Source of the DNA: an uncultured Phascolarctobacterium sp.
Lineage (GTDB): Bacteria; Bacillota; Negativicutes; Acidaminococcales; Acidaminococcaceae
Assembly: GCF_937920985.1 (NCBI RefSeq)
Contig: NZ_CALDXR010000009.1
Location: 1 to 46,677, forward strand
Direction of reading: 5' to 3'
DNA: 46,677 bases
In this document: piece after piece, positions 15,093 through 23,841 of the stretch
How positions within the stretch are numbered: the first letter of the stretch is position 1
How the letters are laid out: each line of letters begins with the position of its first letter
Position numbers and translations under genes: made by a program
The notes under the pieces: generated by a model
What the model saw: only the letters and a program-made list of their open reading frames with translations
What the model was told of the DNA's origin: nothing
The model's database searches: none

Positions 15093-16225
15093 TCCACTCT
15101 TTCCAGCAGCAGCGCCGTACCTACGCCGCCTGCTGCTGCTACGCTGGCGGCGCCGTAGCGTCCGCCCTTCTGCTTCAGTGCCTCCAGCAGATGCAGTGTA
15201 ATTATGCCGCCGCTGGCACCATAGGGATGACCGTAGGCCAGCGCCCCGCCGAACACATTATATTTATCAGTGCTGTGTGGAAAGCTGCGGGCAAACAGCA
15301 CATCAATTACAGCGAAGGCTTCGTTCAGCTCAAAGTCTGCGATATCCTGCTCATGCAGTCCATGCTTAGCCAACAGCTTTTGCAGTGCGGTAACTGCAGT
15401 ACGCGGACTCACCAAGGGATTGCCGCCGCAGGCTGCGCTGCCCAGCACTCTGGCCTGCGCCTTTAAGCCGTGCTCCTGCAGATATTTTTGCGAGCACAGC
15501 ACCACAAAGGCCGCACCATCGTTAATGAGGCAGGAATTGGCCGCCGTAATAAATTCGCCGCCCTCCAGCACCTTAGGCATCCTGTCGAGCAGACGCTGGC
15601 TCATACGCGGTCTGATGCCTTCGTCCTTAACGGCACCGCAAACCGGAGCAATAATATTCTGCAGCAGCCCCTGCTCGCGCGCCTGCGTCGCGAGCGCATG
15701 GCTGCGCAATACCCAACTGTCCATTTCTTCTTTAGTAATGCCTTCGCGCTTGGCAGCAAGCTCCGCACCCTCCAGCATTACCGTTTCGCGATGAACGCCC
15801 GGCATAAACTTGGCTACGCTGTACCAGTCGTCGCCTGCATAATCCGGGTGATTGGGATTATAGCCGCGTCTTGGCTGCGTAGAGCTGCTTTCAAAGCCGC
15901 CGGCAATAATTACATCAGCCTCGCCGCTATTAATTTTGGCTGCAGCAATAGCAATGCTTTCCAGGCCGCTGCCGCATTGCACATCTACCGTAAAGGCCGG
16001 CACCGAAATATCTACGCCTGCCGTCAAAGCCATCAGGCGCGCAATATTGCCGCCAGCACCTACGCCGTTGCCGGCAATAATATAATCGGGCGCGCTCAGC
16101 TGATATTTTTCCATCACCTGCTTAAGCACCTCCGCCCCCAGCACCTCCGCCGGGATATGACGATACATACCGTTGACTACGCCTACGTAGCTGCGCAGGC
16201 CACCTAAAATATATGCATTTTCCAT
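15089..16225 (-). CDS. Thiolase-like acyltransferase lacking the second catalytic cysteine
   Basis: A 378-residue thiolase-superfamily protein. The nucleophile C84 (DVQCGSGLES) and the GGALAYGHPYGASGG histidine loop are present. The C-terminal motif that normally reads C-I-G-G-G is AAAGGVG here (about 363-369), so the second catalytic cysteine is an alanine. Ordinary thiolases use that cysteine as the acid/base, so this enzyme may favour a different condensation. The start is ATG 16225, with AGAGGTG 5 bases upstream; the longer frame lacks a ribosome site. It lies between bioY and the ligase in one operon. Confidence 0.82.
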   Translation of the reverse strand: MENAYILGGLRSYVGVVNGMYRHIPAEVLGAEVLKQVMEKYQLSAPDYIIAGNGVGAGGNIARLMALTAGVDISVPAFTVDVQCGSGLESIAIAAAKINSGEADVIIAGGFESSSTQPRRGYNPNHPDYAGDDWYSVAKFMPGVHRETVMLEGAELAAKREGITKEEMDSWVLRSHALATQAREQGLLQNIIAPVCGAVKDEGIRPRMSQRLLDRMPKVLEGGEFITAANSCLINDGAAFVVLCSQKYLQEHGLKAQARVLGSAACGGNPLVSPRTAVTALQKLLAKHGLHEQDIADFELNEAFAVIDVLFARSFPHSTDKYNVFGGALAYGHPYGASGGIITLHLLEALKQKGGRYGAASVAAAGGVGTALLLERVE

Positions 16226-16306
16226 CTTAACACCTCTATATCCGAAAAAAGCTGCCTGCCACCTGCCTCGCGGCAAATAGCTGACAGCTCTTAAATTATA
16301 CCTTAT

Positions 16307-16894
16307 TTATCTGTTGTTGGCAAAAATACGGTTAATTGGATAGGCAATTACGGCAGCAGCCAAGCATTTAACAATATCCAGCGGAATGAAGGGCAATGCG
16401 CCGGTCATAATTGCCTTATCCCAGCCCATACCTGTAATCAGCTTCAGCTGAACAACGCCAAACACATAAATCAGCGGAATACCGATAACGCAGCCAAGCA
16501 AAGCGTAACGCTTGAAGCTGTATTTTTCGCCTCTGAAATATGCCAAGAACACAGCGGTAAACAAAAAGCCGATGATGTAACCGCCGGTAGGACCAAACAG
16601 CTTGCCCGGTCCCGCACTGCCACCAGTAAATACCGGCACGCCTGCCAAACCTACCAAAAGATAAACCAGCATGGTCATAAAGGCCTGCTTAGCGTTCAGC
16701 ACATAGCCTGTAAGATTTACAATCAAAGTCTGCAATGCAATCGGAGAAAGCGAAAAAGGCAGCGGAATAATGATATAAGCGGATACGCAGTTCATTGCTA
16801 CCATCAGCGCCATTCTCGTCATTTCCGCAGTCTTGTTGACGCTTGCTCCTCTATGATTCTTATTGATTTCTGTACCAGAAGTTGTCATTTCCAT
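16307..16894 (-). CDS. bioY: BioY biotin transporter S component
   Basis: A 195-residue membrane protein with about six hydrophobic helices. The BioY signature appears as GLAGVPVFTGGSAGPGKLFGP followed by GGYIIGFL. BioY binds biotin in the membrane and works with the ECF energizing module. The N-terminal 20 residues are polar. It lies 12 bases after the MaoC gene in an operon with a thiolase and a ligase, which links that pathway to biotin. Confidence 0.93.
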   Translation of the reverse strand: MEMTTSGTEINKNHRGASVNKTAEMTRMALMVAMNCVSAYIIIPLPFSLSPIALQTLIVNLTGYVLNAKQAFMTMLVYLLVGLAGVPVFTGGSAGPGKLFGPTGGYIIGFLFTAVFLAYFRGEKYSFKRYALLGCVIGIPLIYVFGVVQLKLITGMGWDKAIMTGALPFIPLDIVKCLAAAVIAYPINRIFANNR

Positions 16895-16906
16895 ACACCA
16901 GCCTTA

Positions 16907-17446
16907 CTATAATTCTTTAATCACAAAAACATTTATTGCTCCCACATAAGCAGCAAGCTGACCTTCTGTCCTGTAGATACACAGCTCGTCGCCTGCGTAA
17001 ACAGGAGCAAGGAAGCTGATGCGCCAGTCCAGCTCTGTCAGCGCCAGCTCCTTCTGCAGCCAGGCAGCCATGCACAGCCCCGGCACGATGGGATGTTCAC
17101 CCTTATGGATGACGTTTTCGTCACCGGTATAGGCAACATAGTCTGCTATTTCCTGTGTTGTAAAGGTGTGCTCTGTCAGCAAATCGCCTTTAATTGCCTC
17201 GGGCTCCAGCGGCTTCGTGCCTAATTTATGCTTAGGCAGTACCAAAAATACCCGCAGCTCCTTAGCCAAACTGCCGTCTGCCGCAGTTCCCGCTACGCGG
17301 ATGATTGATTTGCGTTCCTTCGCCAGCAGCACCTGATTCGCCATAGCCTCTGCCGGCTGATGAATATGTGCTTCTGCTCCTGCCAGCACCCAGCCGCCGA
17401 AGAATTTGGCATCACTGTCCGCCAGCTTATGTGCAAGCTCTAACAT
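16907..17446 (-). CDS. MaoC-like hot-dog dehydratase
   Basis: A 179-residue hot-dog fold protein. The MaoC/R-hydratase type active-site part is seen at roughly 92-120: FTTQEIADYVAYTGDENVIH, then PIVPGLCMAAWL. Such enzymes interconvert 3-hydroxyacyl and enoyl thioesters. As the first gene of the operon, it follows a strong promoter with an operator-like dyad. With the thiolase and ligase it could extend or reduce a short acyl chain. No reductase is present in the operon. Confidence 0.72.
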   Translation of the reverse strand: MLELAHKLADSDAKFFGGWVLAGAEAHIHQPAEAMANQVLLAKERKSIIRVAGTAADGSLAKELRVFLVLPKHKLGTKPLEPEAIKGDLLTEHTFTTQEIADYVAYTGDENVIHKGEHPIVPGLCMAAWLQKELALTELDWRISFLAPVYAGDELCIYRTEGQLAAYVGAINVFVIKEL

Positions 17447-17500
17447 TTTTGCATTTTCCTTTCATCTAAGCAGCTTATCGTTATCTGCTTCACGTGCTTT

Positions 17501-17529
17501 ATTATAATGCAAGTGATGTAAATAGTCAA
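17501..17529 (-). promoter_or_regulatory. Promoter of the MaoC-bioY-thiolase-ligase operon
   Basis: On the minus strand: TTGACT (17529-17524), 17 bases, TATAAT (17506-17501), about 55 bases before the first ATG. Close to consensus. Confidence 0.8.
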
Positions 17530-17539
17530 CTTATTACAT
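17516..17539. promoter_or_regulatory. 24-bp dyad overlapping the -35 box, probable operator
   Basis: ATGTAAATA-GTCAAC-TTATTACAT is symmetric at 7 of 9 arm positions and covers the whole -35 hexamer, so a bound protein should repress. It does not match the BirA box I know. The regulator is not in the window. Confidence 0.55.
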
Positions 17540-17590
17540 ACTATTGGTTTACCATTACGCTAAAAGAAATGCCGCAAAGCATTTCCCCGC

Positions 17591-18688
17591 TCACAGAAGG
17601 AAGTAAACCGCTCCTCCTATCAGCAGCAGACCCAGAAAATTGTAGTACAAAAAAGTTCGTACATACTTCCCTGCCTGAGAAGGATGCTCTGCAGCATATA
17701 ATTTGTAGGAAATAACGCTCGCCATCGAAGCAATCATCGTCCCCAGACCGCCGATGTTAACGCCTAAAAGCAGCGCGTCTGCTTCCTTGGTCAAGCCTGC
17801 CAGCAGCATGGCCGCCGGCACATTGCTGAGGAACTGGCTGGCCAGCAGTCCGGTTAAATATGTTCCTGCCGCACTGCCCATCAGCGACTGCTGCAAATAG
17901 CTTACCGCAGGACTGTGGCTGATGTTGCCGATGAATACAAAGAAACCGGCAAAGGTCACGAGCAGACTGTAATCTACCGCCAGCAGCCGTCGCCTGTCGC
18001 ACAAGGCCACTACACCTGCTGTCAGCAGCAAGGCCCACAGCTTGTCGAACCAATGCAGCACAGCGCCGATGTTTAATAAAAGCAGTCCCAAAAAGAGCAG
18101 CAATATTCCCTTGGGAGGCTGCTGCAGCTTAGGCAGCTCCAGCTTCAGCACGCTGTCCTTGCCATGGAATAAGAGCAGCAGCAGATACGCCAACGAAATT
18201 ATTCCCGGCACAGCCATTACGGCGAAAAAGCTGCCGGCGGTATAAGCATAATGCGCGTATAAAAACAAATTCTGCGGATTACCGGGCGGCGTCAGCATAC
18301 TGCCAAGGTTAGCAGCCAGCGTCTGCAGGATAATAATCCGCTCCATATCCATTTTTAAGGTTTTGCCGATAACCAGCGCCAACGGCACAAAGGTCAGCAA
18401 AGCCACGTCATTCGTCACAAACATCGAGCTGATATAGGTAACTGCCAACAGCACCAGCTCCAGCTGACGCTTGCTGCGGCATTTGTTCAGCAGCTCCACC
18501 GCCAGCCAGTCCAGAAAGCGTATCTCCTTCAGCTCCGCTACCACCAGCATCAGTGAAAGCAGTATCGCCAGCACGTCAAAATCTATATAGGCAAGCTGCG
18601 GCCTGCTGTAAAGGCTGCTGACAGCAGCCAAAATAACCGCTATGCACAAAACAGGCTCACGCCGCCAATAATTCTTTATTTTTTGCAT
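17591..18688 (-). CDS. SLC13/ArsB-type anion permease
   Basis: A 365-residue membrane protein with about ten hydrophobic segments. The motif MLTPPGNPQNLFL (about 150-162) marks the YbiR/ArsB/CitM-like group of the ion-transporter superfamily. Tandem NDVALLTFVPLAL and SNVPAAMLL blocks form the paired substrate loops. The start is ATG 18688, because the longer frame reads through the end of comF. It starts 10 bases after the comF stop, so it is in the recD2-comF run. The substrate (an organic or inorganic anion) is unknown. Confidence 0.82.
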   Translation of the reverse strand: MQKIKNYWRREPVLCIAVILAAVSSLYSRPQLAYIDFDVLAILLSLMLVVAELKEIRFLDWLAVELLNKCRSKRQLELVLLAVTYISSMFVTNDVALLTFVPLALVIGKTLKMDMERIIILQTLAANLGSMLTPPGNPQNLFLYAHYAYTAGSFFAVMAVPGIISLAYLLLLLFHGKDSVLKLELPKLQQPPKGILLLFLGLLLLNIGAVLHWFDKLWALLLTAGVVALCDRRRLLAVDYSLLVTFAGFFVFIGNISHSPAVSYLQQSLMGSAAGTYLTGLLASQFLSNVPAAMLLAGLTKEADALLLGVNIGGLGTMIASMASVISYKLYAAEHPSQAGKYVRTFLYYNFLGLLLIGGAVYFLL

Positions 18689-18698
18689 CAAGAAAAAG

Positions 18699-19424
18699 TC
18701 ACTCCCAGTTAGCCTGCGCCGCGCACAGCGCCAACGCCGATACGCGTGCCGCCCCTGCGTCCAGCAGTACCTGTGCCGCTTCCGCAAAGGTACTGCCCGT
18801 AGTATAAATATCGTCGCAAAGCAGTACATGCTTGCCGCGCACCTTGGCATGCGGCAGCAGGGCAAAGCAGCCTGCCAGCTCCTGCTTTCTTTCTTCAGGC
18901 TTCAGCTCGTACAAGGGCTCCGTATGGCGCACCCGCTCCAGCAAAACCTCCATGCCCACGCTGCGTCCCTCCAAGAGGCCCGCAAACAGCTCCTGCGGCA
19001 CGTCAAAGCCACGCTGCCTGCGTCGCTCAGGCGCAGTCGGTACGCAGGTAATAAGGTCAAACTGCTGCAACCAGCGCATTTTGGCTGCGGGCAGAGCAAG
19101 CTCCGCTTCCTCACGCAGCAACGGCAGCCAGCCTGCCTCACCGTCAAATTTTATTTTATGCAGCGCATCCTTAAAAACGCCCTCATATTTATAAAGCAGC
19201 AGCACACTGTATAAAACATCCGTCGGCAACGGTGCTGCCTGTCCCGCAAGATATTCCTCACGCGGACAGCAGGGCAGCTGACGCTGCAGCAAATATTCCC
19301 TGCGGCACTGCTCACAGACATAGCCGTTATCAATATTAGTCGCACACACAGCGCAGCGACGGGGAAAGATAAGCTCCTTCGCCACACGCCCGTAATAAGC
19401 AAAATCTCTTAACCAACGATGCAT
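18699..19424 (-). CDS. comF: ComF family phosphoribosyltransferase-like protein
   Basis: A 241-residue ComFC-type protein. A four-cysteine zinc finger (C24, C27, C37, C40) is followed by a PRTase fold with the PRPP loop LLCDDIYTTGST near 197-208 and the ERRRQRGFD hood. In Bacillus, ComFC takes part in uptake of transforming DNA. The ATG overlaps the last base of the recD2 stop, so the two are coupled. Confidence 0.9.
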   Translation of the reverse strand: MHRWLRDFAYYGRVAKELIFPRRCAVCATNIDNGYVCEQCRREYLLQRQLPCCPREEYLAGQAAPLPTDVLYSVLLLYKYEGVFKDALHKIKFDGEAGWLPLLREEAELALPAAKMRWLQQFDLITCVPTAPERRRQRGFDVPQELFAGLLEGRSVGMEVLLERVRHTEPLYELKPEERKQELAGCFALLPHAKVRGKHVLLCDDIYTTGSTFAEAAQVLLDAGAARVSALALCAAQANWE

Positions 19425-21589
19425 CAGAACACCTCGCTGCTTTCCTGCAGACGCTCAGCCAGCAGGCTGTAACGCCTTTTCGTCTTGTCGTTTTCCACAG
19501 CGGTACGCACCGCGTTTTTGCTGCCGACAATCAGCACTTTTTCTTTGGCTCTCGTCACAGCCGTATACAGCAGATTGCGCTGCAGCATGATGTAATGGCT
19601 CTGCACCATGAGCAAAATAACGTAGGGATATTCGCTGCCCTGCGACTTATGTACGCTCATAGCGTAGGCCAACTGCAACTCCTCCACCTCACCCTGAGCG
19701 TAGGTAACGTAATCTCCCTCCGGACGCTCCGGAAAGGCTACCGTAACATTTTTTCCGTCTATTTTAATTACACGGCCGATGTCGCCGTTGAAAACATCCT
19801 TTTCATAATTATTGCGAATCTGCATCACCTTATCACCCACGCGCAACACATTACCCGGTATGTTAACCTCGAGCTTATTTGCAGACGGCGGATTAAGATA
19901 TTTCTGCAGCAGCTTATTCAGATTCTGCACGCCGCAGGGATTCTTGTGCATCGGTGTCAGCACCTGCACCCTGCGCCAGTCACCGCCGGACGTAAGCTGC
20001 GCATAGGTACGCGCTACAAATTCTGCAGCATCCTGCTCGTTGGCAAACTCCTCCAGCGCAAACTCGCTGTCGGCACCGGCAAGAAACTCCGGCATCTGCC
20101 CACGGTTAATCTTATGGGCATTACGGACAATCGGACTCACCTCTGCCTGACGGAAAACATTTTCCAGACGTACAACAGGCATTCTGCCCGAACGGATCAT
20201 ATCCTTGAGCACCGAGCCTGCACCAACGGACGGCAGCTGGTCCACGTCACCGACGAAGATCAGACGGCAGCCGCCGGGAATTGCCTTAAGCAGATGATAG
20301 GTCAGAGTAATATCGAGCATCGAAGCCTCATCGATAATAATCGCTTCCGCATCAAGAGGATCGCTGTCATCCTTGCCGAAGCACAGGCCGTCACCCGTAG
20401 GCTGGTATTCCAGCAGACGATGTACCGTTGCCGCAGGATGACAGGCAGAATCCGCCAGTCTGCGTGCGGCGCGTCCGGTAGGCGCGGCCAGCAGAATGCG
20501 GCAGCCCGCCTGCTCCAACACATTCAGAATGCCTTTGACAACAGTTGTTTTACCTGTACCGGGACCGCCGGTGAGCACAAAGACACCATGCTCCAGCGAA
20601 GCATAAATTGCCTGACGCTGCGCCTCTGCCAGAGTAATACCGGCATCACGCTCCCATTTGGCAATAACCTCATCCGCATTCACGCGCGTCACCGGCTTCG
20701 CCTGGTCGCGCAGCTTCAGCAGGCGGCGTGCGGTCTGCACCTCCGCCGTATACAGATATTCCGGATATATCAGGCGTATACCGCCCATTTCCTCCGTGCG
20801 CAGTAAATCCTGCTCCAGCAGGCTGCTGAAAACATCCTGCACCATGGAAGTGTCTACCGCCAATGCTCTTGCCGTTTCACGCACCAAAAGCTCCTCCGGC
20901 ACGCAGGTGTGTCCTACGCCTGCGGCCTGCGTCAGCGCATAAGCAATGCCTGCGCGCAAGCGTGCCTCGCAGTCATGCTCCATGCCCATAGCCATAGCAA
21001 TGCGGTCCGCAGTTTTAAAGCCGATGCCGGTAATATCCTCCGCCAAGCTATAGGGATTTTCCTTAATGCGGGTAATCGCCGTAGCGCCGTAGGTTGCCTG
21101 CAGGCGGGCTGCATAACCGCTGCTCACGCCGTGCGCTTCCAAAAACACCATCAGCTCGCGCAGACCGGAAAGCTGGCTGTAGGATTCACCGATAGCGGCA
21201 GCCTTTTTGGCGCTGATGCCGCGCACCTGTGCCAGGCGCTCGGGATAGCTGCCCATGATTTCCAGCGTATCCGTTCCGAAGGCCTCCACAATTCTTGCCG
21301 CCGTCACCGGGCCGACGCCCTTCACCGCGCCGGAAGCCAGAAAGCGTTCAATGCCTGCTACCGAAGTCGGCTGCAAAACCTGCAGTGACTGTATATCAAA
21401 TTGTCTGCCGAATCTCGCATGCTCAATCCAGCTGCCCTCCATAGCCACATTTTCGCCCATATACGGCGCATTGCCATGATAAACAGCAGTAAAGCGTCCC
21501 TGCGCCTTGCTTTCCATACGCAGCACGCTGAACATGCCGTCATCGCTTTGAAACACTATATCATCAACTATTGCTTCCAGCTTTTCCAT
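19424..21589 (-). CDS. recD2: RecD2-type ATP-dependent DNA helicase
   Basis: A 721-residue SF1B helicase. Helix-hairpin-helix repeats (about 85-200, including GAVKGVGPVTAARI and GITGIGFKTADRI-like blocks) precede the motor. Walker A is GGPGTGKTT (341-349), then DEASMLD and GDVDQLPSVG, with the late motif YAMSVHKSQGSE. It unwinds 5' to 3' in repair and replication-fork work without RecBC. The start is ATG 21589, where GGTGAG lies just upstream; the first ATG six codons earlier has none. Confidence 0.93.
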   Translation of the reverse strand: MEKLEAIVDDIVFQSDDGMFSVLRMESKAQGRFTAVYHGNAPYMGENVAMEGSWIEHARFGRQFDIQSLQVLQPTSVAGIERFLASGAVKGVGPVTAARIVEAFGTDTLEIMGSYPERLAQVRGISAKKAAAIGESYSQLSGLRELMVFLEAHGVSSGYAARLQATYGATAITRIKENPYSLAEDITGIGFKTADRIAMAMGMEHDCEARLRAGIAYALTQAAGVGHTCVPEELLVRETARALAVDTSMVQDVFSSLLEQDLLRTEEMGGIRLIYPEYLYTAEVQTARRLLKLRDQAKPVTRVNADEVIAKWERDAGITLAEAQRQAIYASLEHGVFVLTGGPGTGKTTVVKGILNVLEQAGCRILLAAPTGRAARRLADSACHPAATVHRLLEYQPTGDGLCFGKDDSDPLDAEAIIIDEASMLDITLTYHLLKAIPGGCRLIFVGDVDQLPSVGAGSVLKDMIRSGRMPVVRLENVFRQAEVSPIVRNAHKINRGQMPEFLAGADSEFALEEFANEQDAAEFVARTYAQLTSGGDWRRVQVLTPMHKNPCGVQNLNKLLQKYLNPPSANKLEVNIPGNVLRVGDKVMQIRNNYEKDVFNGDIGRVIKIDGKNVTVAFPERPEGDYVTYAQGEVEELQLAYAMSVHKSQGSEYPYVILLMVQSHYIMLQRNLLYTAVTRAKEKVLIVGSKNAVRTAVENDKTKRRYSLLAERLQESSEVF

Positions 21590-21632
21590 TTTCTCACCGC
21601 CACACAAAACAAATGTTTTAACTATAGCTATT

Positions 21633-21641
21633 ATTATAACA
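21633..21641 (-). promoter_or_regulatory. Extended -10 promoter of recD2
   Basis: Minus strand TG-T-TATAAT, 44 bases before the recD2 ATG; no good -35. Confidence 0.5.
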
Positions 21642-21671
21642 TAGTTTTCTCAATTAGGATAGCAATTTGAC

Positions 21672-21700
21672 TTTACAAGTATTATAATTTTCGCTATAAT
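21672..21700 (+). promoter_or_regulatory. Promoter of the SpeD-like gene
   Basis: TTTACA (21672-21677), 17 bases, TATAAT (21695-21700), leaving a leader of about 95 bases. Confidence 0.65.
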
Positions 21701-21799
21701 TGAATAAGATATGCACTATATATTGTTTCCGGCAAATCAGCGCCCTGCGCCAGAACCGGCTTTGTATTATTGTAATTATAAACATGAGGAGTTTTACAC

Positions 21800-22282
21800 A
21801 TGCAACCTAAGAAATTTACAGGAAAATTAATAGCCATAGATATGTATAACTGCGGCGTAAACGAAGTTAACGACACCGAAAAGGCAAAGCTTCTGTTGCA
21901 GGAAGGCTGCGATGAATACCGAATGAACAGCCGCGAGCTGCTTGTTTGTCAGGAAGAAGGCCAAAGCGAATATTCCATCTCCGCACTTTGCAAGCAAGGC
22001 CATGTAACTCTGCATGTATATCCTAAGCTCGGTTTTATTGCAGCGGATATTTTCAGCTGCTATGACGATGCCGACCCTGCGGGCATGGCACGCTATCTGC
22101 GCAGCGCCTTTGATTGCGACAAGGCTAAAATCACCCTGCTGGACCGCGGTGATTTCGGCAGCAAATACGATATGAAGCCTAACCACCGCTCAAATATCAA
22201 ATTCATCCGCCGTACTCAGAACGTTACCAAAAACGTCGGCGCTCAACTGAAAAAAATGATGCTCAAGCCCCGTGGCATCTAA
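21800..22282 (+). CDS. SpeD-like S-adenosylmethionine decarboxylase homologue without the pyruvoyl serine
   Basis: A 160-residue class 1B SpeD homologue. Ordinary SpeD cuts itself at Glu-Ser in ISESH to make a pyruvoyl group. Here the aligned residues are Q66-G67-H68 (CKQGHVTLHVYPKLGF), so the serine is glycine and the glutamate is glutamine. The other active-site residues are kept: H72 (H68 of the Thermotoga enzyme) and C87 (C83) in ADIFSC. Without the serine it should not self-cleave. It is probably not an ordinary AdoMet decarboxylase; it may bind AdoMet or do other chemistry. No spermidine synthase gene is nearby. GAGGAG lies 9 bases before the ATG. Confidence 0.8.
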   Translation: MQPKKFTGKLIAIDMYNCGVNEVNDTEKAKLLLQEGCDEYRMNSRELLVCQEEGQSEYSISALCKQGHVTLHVYPKLGFIAADIFSCYDDADPAGMARYLRSAFDCDKAKITLLDRGDFGSKYDMKPNHRSNIKFIRRTQNVTKNVGAQLKKMMLKPRGI

Positions 22283-22306
22283 ACGGGACTATAAGATAAA
22301 CTTTTC

Positions 22307-22336
22307 CAGGGGTTGTATGAGCAGCCCCTGTTTTTT
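22307..22336 (+). terminator. Terminator after the SpeD-like gene
   Basis: CAGGGG and CCCCTG pair, extended by G-T pairs, followed by TTTTTT. Confidence 0.8.
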
Positions 22337-22360
22337 CTTAAACCAAAGGAGATTTTTCAC

Positions 22361-23080
22361 ATGAAGTATTTAATGTGGGATGTAGACGGCACCCTCATTC
22401 TGTCCGGTGGTGCCGGCAAGGATGCCATGATTAAGGTTATCAAGGATTATTATTTTTTGGATGCCTTCGATTTCAACAAGTCCCTGGCAGGACGCACTGA
22501 CTCGGACATCATCAAAAGCGTTGTTACCCGTCTGCGCGGGCGCTGCAACAGCGCGGAAGCAGCAGGCCTGCTTATCCGCTACCATATGGAGTTGCCCAAG
22601 CAGCTGCCGCTGCACAAGGGCCGTGTTTTGAAAAACGTGGAGAAAACGCTGCAATACTTCTGCCAGCCTGATAGCCGTTACTGCAACTGCCTGCTCACCG
22701 GCAACACCAGCACCGGCACCCATCTCAAGCTGCAGCATTTCTGTCTAGATAAATATTTTAACCATGAACATAGCGTATTCGGTGAAATCAGCGAAAACCG
22801 CGAAATGCTGGCTAAGGTTGCCTTCCACCGCCTGTATATGCAAAACGAGCAGGCCAAGCCCAACGAGCTGATTTTCATTGGCGATACACCTAACGACGTG
22901 CGCTGCGCCAACGCTATCGGCGCACCCTGCCTGATTATTTTGGAAGGCTCAGGCTATAAGCCTGAGGATTTTGCCGAGGTTAAGCCTTGGAAGATTATCG
23001 ACTGTCTGCCGGATGATCCCAAGCAGCTGGAGCTTTTGTTTGATGAAGCAGCAAGCTATACAGGAGGCCAAAATGCGTAA
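22361..23080 (+). CDS. HAD-family phosphatase (phosphoglycolate-phosphatase-like)
   Basis: A 239-residue HAD hydrolase. Motif I DVDGT (D7, D9), motif II LLTGNTS, and motif IV FIGDTPNDVRCA are all present. The alpha-helical C1 cap lies between motifs I and II. It should remove phosphate from a small metabolite. The start is ATG 22361, with AAAGGAG 9 bases upstream; an earlier in-frame ATG (22313) lies inside the preceding terminator. It overlaps the start of the pentapeptide gene by 8 bases, so the two are coupled. Confidence 0.87.
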   Translation: MKYLMWDVDGTLILSGGAGKDAMIKVIKDYYFLDAFDFNKSLAGRTDSDIIKSVVTRLRGRCNSAEAAGLLIRYHMELPKQLPLHKGRVLKNVEKTLQYFCQPDSRYCNCLLTGNTSTGTHLKLQHFCLDKYFNHEHSVFGEISENREMLAKVAFHRLYMQNEQAKPNELIFIGDTPNDVRCANAIGAPCLIILEGSGYKPEDFAEVKPWKIIDCLPDDPKQLELLFDEAASYTGGQNA

Positions 23081-23825
23081 TAATATTTTCAAGACTTTGC
23101 TTACGCTTCTGGCTATCGGCATCAGCAGCACAGCTTTTGCCTACAGCAACAGTGATTTGCATGCGGTACTGAACGGAGCAAGCTGCCCCGGTGGCGACCT
23201 TTCCGGTGCAGATTTATCGGGAATGGATTTATCCGGCCGCGATTTTACCAACACCGATTTTACGGAAGCACGCCTTGACTCTACCAAGCTGGACAAAGCC
23301 AAGCTGCAGGATGCCTGCTTCCAAAGCGCACTGCTGCCCAACGCCAGCCTGCGCGGTGCCAATCTGGCATATGCCAACTTCCGCTATGCCAATGCGTCCG
23401 GCAGCGATTTTACCAACGCCAGCCTGCAGGGAGCATATCTTAACCGCTGCCAGCTGCGTGGCGCACATCTACTGAACGCTAAACTGCAGCAGGTAAAAGC
23501 GCAGGAGGCTTCTATGGACGGCGTACAGGCTGACTATGCCGACTTCAGTTTTGCCAACCTGCCCTACAGCTGGCTGCGCCGTGCCAGCCTGAAAAACGCA
23601 ATTTTTCATGGCGCTAACCTGTACAGTGCCCATCTGGAGCGAAGCGACCTGACGGAAGCAGACCTGCGCAGCAGCAAGCTGGGCCACAGCAATTTGAACA
23701 ACAGCAAGCTGGACAAGGCGCTGCTGGATAAAGCATTTTTGGAATACGCTGACCTGCGCGGTGCGGACATGAACTATACGCAATTCGGCACAGCATTTTT
23801 GGATAATGCAAAATTGGATAAATAA
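23073..23825 (+). CDS. Exported pentapeptide-repeat protein
   Basis: A 250-residue protein with a Sec signal peptide (about 1-23, ending SSTAFA) followed by pentapeptide repeats of the A(D/N)LxX type across most of the mature part, for example GADLSGMDLSGRDF. These fold as a right-handed square helix. Cytoplasmic members such as Qnr bind gyrase; an exported form cannot do that and is probably structural or envelope-linked. AGGAGG lies 5 bases before the ATG. It overlaps the HAD gene. Confidence 0.87.
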   Translation: MRNNIFKTLLTLLAIGISSTAFAYSNSDLHAVLNGASCPGGDLSGADLSGMDLSGRDFTNTDFTEARLDSTKLDKAKLQDACFQSALLPNASLRGANLAYANFRYANASGSDFTNASLQGAYLNRCQLRGAHLLNAKLQQVKAQEASMDGVQADYADFSFANLPYSWLRRASLKNAIFHGANLYSAHLERSDLTEADLRSSKLGHSNLNNSKLDKALLDKAFLEYADLRGADMNYTQFGTAFLDNAKLDK

Positions 23826-23841
23826 ATATAACCCACTCAGC

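Noticed and set aside
17516..17539. BirA operator at the BioY operon
   Set aside because: The arm sequence and spacing do not fit the BirA box pattern with its long spacer.
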